From Lingula anatina (Eukaryota > Brachiopoda > Lingulata > Lingulida > Lingulidae), in the NCBI RefSeq assembly GCF_001039355.2, contig NW_019774625.1:641064-705063 (forward strand): DNA of 64,000 bases, written 5' to 3'. The notes beneath the pieces were generated by a model. It made no database searches and was not told where the DNA came from. It worked only from the letters and a program-made list of their open reading frames with translations. The position numbers and the translations under genes are program-made. Positions 13,188-27,638 of this stretch are shown here, one piece after another. How positions within the stretch are numbered: position 1 is the stretch's first letter; the number at the start of each line of letters is the position of its first letter.

Positions 13188-14279
13188 TTTCTCTGCAAAA
13201 TATAAAGAATTATTTTTTTAAAACACAGTAATCACTAATAACCTGCAGATAGAGTATTCATGCCTATTGACTGTAAGCCAATATACTGTACATGCATATG
13301 TGGTATGTCAAAATAAGTTATTTTTGGTGATAAAGAATAACGAAAAGCAGCAGATTTTGAGTTTGTTTAGATAAGTTTTATTTCAAAACATATATTCGAA
13401 TAATATAAATAATCTATAAATAACAAGGCTGTGACATGAGAATGATTTAAATGATATGCTCACCATCAAATAAATGGTCCTGCAAATAGCTGGTTCCACA
13501 TTTAAAAAAATTGTCATCAAAATTAAAACTTCATTAAAATTAAATAAAAGTAAAAAGTCATCACATCTCTCAACTTTGCATTTTGAACTTCAAATAATCA
13601 TTTCAGTATTGAAAAAGTCATCTAAAAAAATCCAATCAATTGGGCAGTGAACAATCAGCAAAAAACACATCTGAGACATACATGTACTGGTACCTACAGT
13701 ATTCACATGTACTAGTAGTATGCCTTTTTATAATGGAGGATAATACAACCATATGCATGTACAGGTATTATGTTTCAGTGAGCATGTAATAAGTTTATGA
13801 TTTAAAAAATTTAATAATATTAAACTGACAATGCATGTATTAAAAATACATTTCAACAAAGTTCATATTAAATTGTGTACACCTTTTCAATATGATATGG
13901 GGTTTTGTATATAAGTCTCAATTTAATACAATGCATGCTTTGTCACATGTCATATTCACACGAAAACCCAAGCCAGATGTGCAAGATCATTCATTATTCG
14001 CTCCATTTTATTTACACTTGTTATGAAAATATGCTAAAGTGTCTAAGATACATGTGAAAAGTTTCAGCAGATTAAAATAAAAACCATGCTAGCTAAGAAA
14101 CACACCTGCCCGAATCAACACTAGAGATCCGCGTTTGCTTCAAGCTGCATGCAAATATCTTTCTCACTGCTCCCTTGACCTACATCGAGGCCCATAATAG
14201 TTCAAGGCATTTCCTTATCTATGACACGTATAGCCTAAGTGATATAACCCAGCGAACCGAAACTCTTCTCGTACCTGCT

Positions 14280-15081
14280 CTTTACTATTTGGAGATTCAT
14301 TTGAAACAGACGTGGAGCAAATGCTGAAATGAACACCTTTTTCATAAAACTTGGACAAATAAAACGATATGCTCTTCCAAAAATAAATCAAATATTATTC
14401 AGCGAAAAAGAAATGTCATTGATGCAAATTATTGTAAACTAGGTGAAATTCTATAATAATTTGATTTAATAAAAATTAGAAGTATTGAAACTAATAAAGT
14501 AACGTGGTGCAGCTTTGTAAAGAGCGTCTGCATGAGTCGGTCAAGTTTTTAAGTTAATGAAATACAAAGTACCAGTGCATTTCATCATTTGTGATAGATA
14601 ACACGTTTGGTAAAGAAAATGAGATTTTTTTTATCGCACTGTGCTCTAAGTAAGCCACTTCCCCTGTAGTAACGTGGGTACAAAATGGAATAGTGCATGC
14701 GTACGAGTCTGCAGTGATAGACTGACCGTAAGTATTGCACAACGTTACCAAACAGGCAAGAATATTCAAACGTTAAAACATAGCCAGCCCTTTTGTGCCA
14801 CGGTTTTACTATGAGTATGTTGTATCTACAGTAGTTGGTAAGTTGAAGCGCACAAAAACATTTTAATGATTTAAATAGGATGTGGCACTAAGTATTTTTA
14901 CTGTTACAGCTGTACTGTACCAATGGCGGTACATTTCAAATATTACATACGCACACGCACACACCATATGGTGTACTCTGTGTAAAGTGACATTTTCCTT
15001 TCATTACAGTTCTTCTTAAAATTATACTTCATTTTGTAAATTTTAGTTATAAAAGCCCAAAATCAAGACAAGTGAGTGGAA
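14280..15081. promoter_or_regulatory. Shared divergent promoter interval of TKFC and DHX57
   Basis: TKFC (minus strand) and DHX57 (plus strand) start back to back. A candidate TKFC 5'UTR donor lies near 14270 (GAGCAG then GTACGA on the minus strand), and the DHX57 start codon is at 15082. The interval contains neither a clear TATA box nor a CpG-dense core, so the exact start sites are not visible. Co-regulation by one bidirectional promoter is an inference from spacing. Confidence 0.4.
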
Positions 15082-18000
15082 ATGAATAGTGTTAAAAGGA
15101 GAGGAGGCCGTCCAAATCGTGGTGGTGGACAGAAGGCAGCCAGAGGTAGGGGAGGCAGTGGTGGAAGAGGAAAAAGAGGTAGAGGTGGAGGAGGTGGCCA
15201 CGTACCAAGAGAGAAAGGTGGTGCTGGAATTAGTCTGGATGATTATGAGGACTTTTGTGTCACCAGCTCAGGTGCTCTAGGAGGAGGAGGAGGAGGTCAT
15301 TTCACCAGGGAAAGAAGTGCTGCACCAAACTGGACTACAAATGATAATTTTTCAGGAAGGGGAGGAGGCAGAGGACGTTTCAGTGGCGGGTAATAACGTT
15401 TCTGTTCTTAAATTGAATGTGAAAATGTCAGTGCATTTACCAAATCAGAACATAAAAAATAATGAACTTTTCATTTACTTTTCTTTTTTGGATAGGCAAA
15501 TTACTGCACAGTACTAGTATGCCACTGCATGGAAATTATTGCTGTATTTCTTGTTAATTGTATTTATTTCAGAAACTTTCCTATCAGAACCAAAGTCCCA
15601 ATGCAAAAACTCCACATGAGCACAGAAAATCAGGATTTGGTGAAACAGGCACTGCTGGAGTTACAAGGAGACAATGAAGATGAAGAAAGGTATATTACTC
15701 ACTGGGTATATCAGAAGATCAAATGTGAAATAGTTATTGTTGTATTTCAAGTTGAGAAAGCATTCCAGATACAATAATGTACAATTCTGCCAAGCAGAAG
15801 AAGTAACGTTGAATCTCTATAATATTTTAGCATATGATGTTTAAAAGTAAAGTGCTTTATATCACATATTTTTAAAAAATGTTCTTTTCAAATCTTGTAT
15901 GGGTTTCAGTGATGCTATCTTGGAATATGATGATAAAGATCTAAGAACTGCACAGCAGTACTGGATGACAGATAATAAATTGATGGTTGAAGGTGCTACT
16001 CAGTTTACTGAAGAAGAATCAGGGGAGACAGAATTTGAGCAGGCAAATAAATATGCCCTAAACAAATTGATGAGGTAATATTTTAGAGTAAAGATCATTT
16101 TGGGAACAAACAAATATTAAAGCTTTGGGGTAAAAGTTATTTGATTGTTTGGTTTACTGATTCAATCAGTTAGATACACCCAGGCCCCCGTTTCACAAAA
16201 AAACTTAAGTCGGTTTCCCTGACTAAGAGCTTTGTTACCAATGTAATTAAGTCGTTACGTCACTAAGTCCTGTTTCACAAAGAATCTAAAAGGTCGCTTA
16301 CGTCGTTTTTTTCTTAGCTGCTAGTCGACGATGTCTAGCCTCTTCGGGAGGAGACTTAAGTAGGCAAGCTCAACTAAAACTTGGTAAATGAGAGCATAAA
16401 CAACAAAAAATTTGGAAAGAACATACCTCCTTCAAGATATTGTGTCATAATATCCCTGAATAGCACTGACATTTATGGAATATTGAAATGAAAAATAAAA
16501 TGCCACTTCACCCAGCCAATTGCGTGTTTGTTTATGTTTTTGACCGCTAGACGTCCGTCAGCAGTGTTCCACGACAAGCTAATGTTTAACTGTTACTTTG
16601 AAGTTGTATCGAAGTTAAACTAATCAATAAAGTTCAAAAACAAACTTTGTTTGTGTTTTGGCTGATTTTTATTGTTGATAAACGATCGTTCTCGGCCGAA
16701 AGAGGCCATGAAACGTCAGGTCCTGTGAAACTTTTGAAATTTTAAACCTCCTTTTCTTGAAGAGTTTCTCGTGCGCGTCGACTACGGTAAGCACACCAAG
16801 CTACGACTTTAGATTCTTTGTGAAACACTCCTAGTCGACTGCAGTGTAGTCGACCTAGCTAGGCCATTCAGCTCGAGATAGTCAACTACGGATTTAAGAT
16901 TCTTTGTGAAACGGGGGCCAGTACAGTTATTTCTCATATTAATGAAATGTGAACTCCCAGTTTATTATGAATGCTAGCGAAGAAATTGATTGTTGTTTTA
17001 AAAAAGTCCCAAATACTTTTGCCTTGCAGTTATGGATTTGATAAATCCAGATGCCTTGAAGCCTTGACAGATAAAGATGGAGATGTGGGCAGGTGTTTGG
17101 AGAGTTTAATATCTGAGCTTGATGAAGATGACCTTAACAACATGGAAGGAGAGGAAATGCCATTAGAAGAACTTGAAAGTGAACGCCAAGATGAAAAAAT
17201 GGCTCTAGAGGCCATATATGGAGATGCCTTTTGTGAGAGGATTCCAAAACAAGTGTGGACAATTGATTTAGACTTGGATTTTATTAAAGAATACTATAGG
17301 ACCATTCAAGCAAGTAAAATGCCTGAGCCCAGAAAAAAATACAAAATAAATGTGGATCCTGTAGAAAAGAAACCATGCCTTTACTTTCAAAGGGGAAGCT
17401 GCAAGTATGGTAACAGATGTCAATACAAACATGCAAAGCCTGAAGGTGACAAACCTGCCACCAATCCACATGCAAATGTAGAAGAATTAAGTAAAGATGG
17501 AAAAAGTAAATTTCAGTTAGAAATTAGATTTCCAAATGGAAATTTGTACCCACAACAACCTCCAATTCTTGCAGTATCTACACAGTTTAAGGAAATGCCT
17601 GGCTATATGTTGTTAAACATTACAAAAAGACTTATGCAGGAGGCAAAAGAGGTTGCTGATACTGGTGCTCCAGTTGTTTTTTCACTTGTAAGTTTATTAG
17701 AAAATGAAAGTGAAATGCTAGATGTTCTTTCACAGCCACCCCTTGAACTCAGTCTGCCAAGTGTAAGGCAAAAAGGTAAGCCTGAAATAGATCCTAGTCA
17801 AACAACAGAATTTGGTGATTTTGAGGAGGATGAGGAAATTGTTGATTTTGAAGAGGAAACGGAAAATCAAGCAACAATGGAACCTGAACACAAAGCAGAG
17901 GCCAGCAAGAAACCTGTCAGACAAGAACCTCAAAGACTGGATCCTCATAGGGTGAAAAGGGAAAATAACAGAATACGTGAAAAGTTCAAGAGAGCACAGG

Positions 18001-19071
18001 TACAGTGATATCTTAGTTTATGTGGATTGTATGCCACTATGTCTGAAATTTGCTTATATTTTTTGAAAAATGTGAATGTTTCAAGATAAGTACAGGTACA
18101 TGTACTTCCTTAAAAATGAATATATGTTAACTGAAAATTGTTCTATAATAACTTTTTTGTATTTCAGAATTTGCCAGCTTACAAAAAGATGCAAGCTCTA
18201 AGGAAAAACCTTCCAGCCTGGGAGCAACAACATGAAATCCTCAAAGTCATTGCTGAAAACCAAGTGGTAGTGATAAGTGGAATGACAGGGTACGTTTACT
18301 TGCATGTTGTTGCGGTCTGAGTAAATCTGATAAAACCAGTAGCTGAGTAATTTGAATAGATCATTTTGTTGAATTTGGTATGGTAAGCTACTGGTAGTAC
18401 TTACAAAGGGTGTAAGTAATTAATATAAAATGCTTTTTACTAAGGCCCCATTTCTAAAAAAAAATCATTTGGTCATTTTTTAAGTCAGTTACACCTTTTA
18501 GCAGGGCAACAGTAACCATGTGCTTAGACTGCTATCCCTTGAATTTACCAAGACTGCTGCACGAATTGGCAGACTTGGTTTAGCCCACTTAAATAATCCA
18601 TAGTATATACACCTCCTTAACTTTTAAGTTTGCTTTCTCACTTAACTGACAAAGCTAAACCTCCAAACAAAATGTTAAAAAATATTAAGTATGCACCTTT
18701 TTTCCTCCTTTAACCATAGATGTGGCAAGACAACCCAAGTTCCACAATTCATACTGGACTCCTACTTAAATGCCAAGTCAGCAGAGATGTGCAATATTAT
18801 ATGTACCCAGCCAAGAAGGATATCTGCCATGGCAGTGGCAGAGAGAGTGGCAGAAGAGAGAGCAGACAGGTTGGGGGGCATTGTAGGATACCAAATTAGA
18901 CTGGAGAGTGTTCAGGTAATTCCATTATGAAAAGTGCATGTCTGAAAACATGTAAAGTTCCCCCACAGGCTCATACAATATTTTAAGTTAGAATACTTTA
19001 AATACAACTTTCAGTCTGATGTTGATGTTAATTCTTCATACAGTGTTACATTTTCCAGCCTTTAATTTGGT

Positions 19072-19127
<56 letters not shown>

Positions 19128-22100
19128 TTACAAAAGTGAAATTTTATAGATAAGGAATCATGTTTTTTTATTTAGAGACCGTTATAACCATCTTCAGGGC
19201 TAATAACTATCTTTTTTGTTTCAGTCTGCCTCTACCAGATTACTGTTCTGTACCACAGGTATTTTACTGCGGCGTCTGGAAGGAGATGGTCTTCTGGAAG
19301 GTGTGTCACATGTTATCATTGATGAAGTACATGAAAGAAGTGAGGAAAGGTAAGATATTTCAATTAAAATTGTTTTATTGGGAATAATTAATGACTATGA
19401 TTGACTGTGTACTACTGTAATTAGACAGACAATATTACTGAACTTGACTGATATACTAGCATAGATCTGTTTTTATTATGTTTTCTCGGTAACTATGATT
19501 TATGAAGACCTTTATGAAATTGCTTTACAAATGATAGTTCTCACTTGTGCTCTGTTATCTGGAAATGTTTTGGTTCCAAGAAATTATTCATATTACTGTT
19601 TTTATGTATCTCTTCCATATTACTAGTACTAGGAATACATGAATGAAGTAACTTGACAAACAATATGTAGGTTGATTGATATTTGGACAGATTGCTTTTA
19701 TTAATGGTTAATTGAAGTGAGAATTAATACAAAATTTATTTTTACTAATACTTCATGAGATAAAAATGTTTATGTGCAATACAGTGTATATTGCCAAAGT
19801 ACTGAAATAGGACATGGCCAAACTATAAGGATAATAAGTTGGGAATGAAAGGATTTTGTGGGGTTGCAGAAAGGTTAATTATTANGGGGGGGGGCATTTT
19901 TTGGATTTTTATTTTTTATTATTTTTTTTTTTTTTTGGAGAACGGACGAAAATCGGTGCGCGCGCAGGATGTCATCCATAAAATTAAAAAAGTGTGGCCT
20001 AACTATGATTTATGAAGACCTTTATGAAATTGCTTTACAAATGATAGTTCTCACTTGTGCTCTGTTATCTGGAAATGTTTTGGTTCCAAGAAATTATTCA
20101 TATTATTGTTTTTATGTATCTCTTCCATATCACTAGTATTAGGAATACATGAATGAAGTAACTTGACAAACAATATGTAGGTTGATTGATATTTGGACAG
20201 ATTGCTTTTATTAATGGTTAATTGAAGTGAGAATTAATACAAAATTTATTTTTACTTATACTTCATGAGATAAAAATGTTTATGTGCAATACAGTGTATA
20301 TTGCCAAAGTACTGAAATAGGACATGGCCAAACTATAAGGATAATAAGTTGGGAATGAAAGGATTTTGTGGGGTTGCAGAAAGGTTAATTATAATGACAT
20401 AAAGCTTCTGGTATTGCATCTGTGGAGCATTCATATTACTTTTACGGTTTTTAATATCATAATATATACATGGTAAAAACCTTTAAAAAATAATATAAAA
20501 AATATTAAAAAACAGCAGCACATTCAGAATTGCAGTTATGAAAAACTGCCAGACCAAAAGACATCTTGTATGTGCTATTATAGTTTTTATTGATACCCTA
20601 TTCAAAATGGAAGCTCTTAAAATTGTACTCAGCAACCAGCAACAATTTTAAGAGCTTCCATTTTGAATAGGTCCTTGACAATTTTATCAGTCATGACCAG
20701 TAGAACCAATAGTTTCATCATGTCTGATGAAATGTGTATTCTTCCAGTGATTTCTTAATGATGGTACTGAGGGATATGCTACCACACAGGAAGGATTTAA
20801 AGGTGATCTTGATGAGCGCCACTCTGAATGCAGATCTTTTCTCCTCCTACTTCAGTTTATGTCCAGTTGTGCACATACCAGGTGTGTTTGGTTTGAATAA
20901 CTAATTGCCATTATACTTATATTACTTAAATGCATGGTAAATAATGTGTAAAAATGTTAATAAGTGCAAAAATAAAGGTTTGTCAAAACCATTACCTGTC
21001 TAAGTATTAGAAAAAAATTCATCTGTGAATTCATATGGATAATTGATTATTTCTGACTATTTCAGGGAAAGCTTTTCCTGTTGACCAGTATTTCTTGGAA
21101 GATGCTATAGAAATGACTAAGTAAGATTAAATAAAATATACTTCAAAAAGTTCATAACATTTAAAAATAAACAGAAGAATCTTAAGGTGAATTAAAAAAA
21201 TAAAAACTATTTTTTTTATTTAAAAGCAGCAATTAAAAATTACCGGCCAACAGTCTTATTTTGTAATATTTTTTTGTAAAGTTGACAATGTTTTGGTGCA
21301 TGTTTTAGATTTGTGATGGATGAGACTTCACCCTATGCCAAACCCCGAGATGTGATGAGAAAACTGCAGACTGCTGAGAGGGAAGAATTCAGTAGACTCA
21401 AGGGACATGATGGTTTTTCCATGCAAGACTTGGAGGAGGCAGCCTTTGATGTGCCAGGAAATATGAAAGCTGCCAAGGATAGTGTTGATGATGCTAAATT
21501 AACTGTGAGACAGCTAATTTTGAGATATCCAGGTAGATATCCTGAATACATGTAAATATTTTGCCACATATTTTTAATGTGTTCTTTCCTGTAGACATAT
21601 TGTAGCCCTTAAATACATAATTGTAACATTTTGAAAAAGATGCACTGGTGTGTTTTAAACCTAATTCTTGCATGTTTGATAAAAACGTATATAATTATAT
21701 GAAAGCTCTTACCATGGGCTATTTTGAGGATTGAATTTGCACCTGATGGTTTATTATATGGTTTATTATATTGCTTTCAGACTACAAAAAATCAACAATC
21801 AGGAGCTTGTCATTGATGGACTTTGAAACCATTAATTATGACCTAGTAGAGAATGTACTTGAATGGATTGTTGAAGGAAAACATGAGGTTTGTGAATTGA
21901 TTTACAGAACAAGGTCAATATTATTTGTAAGTTTATTTTATTAAGTGACTGAAATGTAGCAAATACTACTATGATGATGACTGTCACAAGGAAACTTTGC
22001 ACAGGTTTAGTCAAGCAGGTAAAAACATTTTTCCCATTGCTAAAGATAATTTGGCTTTCAGACCAAAAATGTCATTGCATATGTGTTTTCACAAATTTGT

Positions 22101-25100
22101 TACTGACTTGTCTAGTTCAGTAAAAACTTAACTTATCCCAGAGTTAATCTATTGCAGATAATATGGAAAAATTATGAAGTTATTATGTATGGATTTCTTG
22201 ATTATCAGTCACAAATGATATTGGTAATAGAATTAAAAGTTCCCTTGACTTTCTTGTACTTACTTCAAATTTTGTTGTAGATGTAACTATTTAAGCATTA
22301 TATATGCCATTTATTTCAATAAAATTCCTTTTACAAAAGTTGCAGTCTCTGAGTCATAAATATATTGTCATTACCTATTAATTTCCTTTGATATTTTCAG
22401 TACCCAAAAGATGGTGCGGTACTCATCTTTTTACCTGGCTATGCAGAAATCACCACATTGTATGAAAAACTGCAGGTCAGCTCAGTCTTCAGGAACAAAG
22501 GAAAGTAAGAATTCAAGAAAACACTGTCAGCTTTGTCACTCTCTATCTACCTGGTTAAGTGTGGATAACAATGAGTCTTGCCAGTTATCAATAAAAATGC
22601 ATCTTTCACAAAATAATTTCAGACCTCTTGACTTTCAAATCAGCAAGTAACCACTGTGATAATTATTAAGTAATTTGATATATAACAGTTATTCCTATCA
22701 TAATAAAAGTATAAGGTGCTTTTTTATATGTGTATATACATGTATGTTTCAGGTATAAAGTGATTCCACTACATTCAATACTATCAAGTGAAGACCAGCA
22801 TGCTGTTTTTAAGTAAGTGTGCTTGATTACCTGAAAGGGAAGCCCCTATTTTATTTTATTATTATTTTTTTTTTGTATTAAAATAATATTTATTGGATAT
22901 TTTGAATATTTTGAAATTGTTATCTTCAAGTCATCAGTGTAAAAAAGAATTATATAATATAATAGATTTCAAAGGATAATGCCAATACAATTAAACATGA
23001 GGTGTTTTTGTTGATTCTTCATTCCACAAAAATACAAACCTGATTTAGTTTGATGTTTATGATACCACTCAAAGGATAATTAAAACTGCAAAATAATGAA
23101 AACTACAAATCATTATATTTAAGTCGCCCTCCTGAGGGAATCACCAAGATTGTGATTGCCACCAACATAGCTGAGACCTCTATCACTATAGATGATGTGG
23201 TGTATGTCATTGACTGTGGCAAGATGAAGGAGAAGAGGTGGGAATTTGTCTCAGAGCATAAAGAGCACACTTGTTCAAGACACATGCAAATAAATGTCAG
23301 TTTGTTTATAAATGTATGATTGCAAGAAGGGTGACACTTCCTTGCCACCACAGTTTTCATACAGTATACCCTGGCTAAGCTGTGAAGTTTCAGAGGGTTA
23401 AACTTAGCGAGTTTTTCTTAGAATACCATATAAAAGTGTCATAGGAAACCATAAATCACACATCCTGATACATGTATGATGATAAATCTATCAAATGTTT
23501 GTAAAATGTGTCACTGTAGGTATGATCACACAAAGAGTATGGAAAGTTTGGACACAGTATGGGTCACTAGAGCCAATGCTGTACAAAGGAAAGGAAGAGC
23601 TGGTAGAGTGGCCTCTGGGGTTTGCTTTCATTTATTCACAGGGCATAGATATGAATACCAGCTGAGGGGACAGCCAATACCAGGTAGGTTATTGGGTTTT
23701 TTCTCTAGGCTAATTGTAATTTAAAAAGTTTTTTTTTTTTTTTTTGTATTTTCATGTTTTTAAAGTTAAAGGTAGTTGTTAGTCCGATTCGGAAATGATC
23801 TTAATCCAGGCCCTGCGTCTTTTTATTTATCTCCAGAAATCCAGAGAGTACCATTGGAGCAGCTGGTCTTGAAAGTCAAGATGCTGGAGTTGTTCAATGT
23901 ATTGGATGTTAAGGTATACAATTATTTGGACAATTAAATCAGTTCTGGTTAGGAAATAGAGAGATTGAGTATTAAAAGAAAATAAAGGTGGAAACAGTTA
24001 CAGATTTCTTGAAATCTCAATATATATTGGCTCATATTGGAGCATATTAATTATACTTTCTTAAAAAAAATAATAGCACTAATAAATTGGCCCTTGGCTG
24101 AATCAGCGTGCAATATATTTGGCTCTGTTTCCAGGAGGTACTGTACAAGTTGATAGAACCCCCACAGGAGGACAGCATCAATAGCTCAGTCCACAGACTT
24201 CAAGATCTTGGTGCTCTGGATGTTGATGGGGTGAGGTCTCATGCATAGCACACTTTTCTTGATGTTTGATGAACATATTTAAATACATATTTTACCATTG
24301 TGAGTAACTTTGTGAATAAAAATGTGTCAAACACTACCAGTTAACAATAAATATGTTCAGTTTTTCATCAGAAATGTCCTGGGGAAGGGGAATACTGCCA
24401 ATTTTGTAGAAAAAAAGATTGCTGTTTCTAAACTTGCAAAACATAATGCTTATACCTACTGATGGTTTTTCAGAATCTGACGGCGTTAGGTTACCACTTG
24501 GCTCTGTTGCCAGTTGATGTGAGAATTGGCAAGCTGATGTTGTTTGGTGCCATATTTAGATGTCTGGATCCTGCCCTCACCATAGCTGCCACACTGTCCT
24601 TCAAGTCTCCCTTTGTAAGGTCAAGCACACTGAGCAAAAATATAAACACCCCATGCAATACTTAAAAAAATTTATCAGCAAATCATTAAAAGTGAATTTT
24701 GTTGTTCAGTGTGCTGCAGATTACTGTACGTACTGTCAGTAGCTATAGATTACTGTCCATAGCCCATCATGTGTAACGTAAATAATTCACACATGGGTCA
24801 TTCATATTTTTGATCAGTGTATATGCCACATCATTTTGGTCAGATACATGTATCGTTTATTTTACTATGTACCACTTGCAGGAAAGAAAAGCATGTATAT
24901 TTGTTCCCATTTAAACAGTAATATTCATTGATACTTCAATGTTTAAACCATAAATTGTTCACTTTAGCAGCAGTTTAAAATACTGGTACTGTTGATTTGA
25001 GGTAATTATGATAAGTATTACATGAAAAAAGGAAGTCATTCCTGTACTGGCGCTACAATATTTTTGTCTGTAAATTGTGTATAACTGATGGAAAACTTGA

Positions 25101-27598
25101 CTTGCATTAGGTAACTCCTTTTGGAAAGAAGCAAGAAGCAACAGAGAAGAAACTAGAGTTTGCTGTGGGTTGCAGTGATCACCTCACGATGCTGAAGGCA
25201 TATAAGGTAAGAATATAGGTACAGATATGCGTGTCCTGCCATGCCAAAATTGGTATTTTTCCAGTGTGTATTTTACTGACAAGCGGAAAGTAAAATACTT
25301 CACTGAAGAATTATTTTGTAAAGAAACACCAGAATAATTATTTGAAGTTTAAAACACATTTGAGAGATATGATGACTACGAAGGTATGGCTATTTACTCA
25401 GTTGTGTATTTGACAAGCATAACATTAAAAATATTCTTATGCTCCACTTGTTTTTATTTCCCCATAGTGGTTATTTCTAGATCAATTTGTATTATTTAAA
25501 TATATTTTCAAATAAGACTATGCTGAACAAATAATTGTTAATCGCCAGATGTTCTCTTTTGGCATGACATTACATTAGGATTCATTACATCTTCTTGATT
25601 TAAAAACAAGTTGGTATTGCAGTGCAAAGAATGATAGAGATTTTTTTTCTTCTATAAATGACCTATATCTGTAATTTTCACAGAGTTGGCTCTCAGTTCA
25701 GCAGCGCACTTCAAGTTCAGCTTACATGTTTTGCCAAGACAATTATTTGTCAGTAAAGACATTGCAGGTGAGACAACTTCTTAGTGTATAATTACCAGGC
25801 TGCTTTCATATTTTTAAGTCTTTCTGTTTTTATGATTATTATTTCTATCTGCATTTTATGTGTACGTGTATTTCATTTTGTACAGAATTTGTTCTAAATT
25901 TAATATTTTCATCTGTATTGAGGTTACGTATATTTGTTCAGTAAGTGGTGATGACCAAAAGGAACAATTTGCACTAATGATACATATCCTATTCCCTTTC
26001 AGTATGCATATTTAAAAATATTCCTTAATTTGTACACTGCAGTGGCAACTACAAAATGGGTTGCCTAGAAAAATTGACTTGTTTTGTTTCAGATGTTGTC
26101 TAGCATGAAACAACAATTCACAGAGCTTCTGTCAGACATTGGCTTTGTACAAGGAGGTCTGACAGCCAGGCGCATTGAGAAAATGGCTTCAAGAGGCTCT
26201 GATGGGGTTCTTCAGGCAACTGGACCAGAGGTAATGGAGCCTTAATCCGACTGTAAGCAATTGGAATGGGTGGGGGTGATACTAATGTGGTAGTTTGGTT
26301 GGTCATTATGTTCTGTGGGGCTATGAGGTGGGAGTGTATGAGAAGCACATTTTCCCCAAGAGTAATCAATAAAGAGAAGGGAGAAGGTGCATATTAGATA
26401 CAATTGGTCAAACATATTATATCTAAGAGGAATAACATATTCAAGAAGGAAATGTTAAAATATTGTGAACAGTCCTTTTATTTATGAATGTGCATTTTAG
26501 GCTAACTGCAACTCTGACAACTTGAAACTAGTGTCTGCAATATTGTGTGCAGCCTTATATCCAAATGTGGTGCAGATCAAAACTCCAGAGGCAAGATACA
26601 AAGAGAGTGCAGCAGGTAAGTGCGTTAGGTGAGACGGGATTTTTATTGTGTTAGATGAGACTCGGTAAGGAATATGACATTGTGTTAGATGGTGCTTTTA
26701 AGAATACTGTTTTAATGTTCTTTTATAAACATTTCATAAAGACATTTATATTTAAATGATTGAAGATTCTTGACTTTGTTTATGAATGCTTATGGTATGC
26801 ACAGACCTTGTAATTGAAATTGAAAAATAAATATTTGTCTTTTGAAGGAAGTGTTCTGATGCCTCCAAAACCAGAAGAATTGAAGTTTAAAACTAAAGAT
26901 GATGGTTATGTGAGTATTTTCTGTATCCCTATCATTTATGATTTAAACTGTGTTCATATTTACTTCTTAATGGTCATGTCAGGTATAGAATATACAATAA
27001 ACAAGTTAGTGCATATGCAGATCTATGAATATTGAACTTGAGACTCAAGCAAAAATTGGTCTGATCAACATTTCTTTCAACTTTTAGATAAACATCCATC
27101 CATCCTCAGTGAATTTTCAAGTCAATTACTATGAGAGTCCATACCTTGTTTATCATGAAAAAGTCAAGACCTCCCGGGTAGGTGAATCTTCCAGTATTTA
27201 AACTATGGTACCCATACAATGCCTGTTGAACCAAAATGTAATAGATTTTTGGATGTTGAATTTGTTGAGTACTCGAGACTGAGGAGTTTCAAAGTTGTGA
27301 CTGCTAAATTGTAGTGGTGCTAACAATCAACTAATAAACAACTTTATCATGACACATAACCTTCTACACACATGATTTTAGAATAGAATACTTTAATTGA
27401 CATTTTCCTGTGTATGCTATTACTATTTTGATGTTGCAGGTGTACATACGAGACTGCACTATGGTGTCTGTGTATCCACTGTTGCTGTTTGGAGGTGGAT
27501 ACATCAACATAGACCTGGAGAAAGGAAACTTTATTATATCTCTGGATGATGGATGGATAAGATTTGTAGCTGCGTCTCATGAGGTAAAAGCCCAGGTG

Positions 27599-27638
<40 letters not shown>

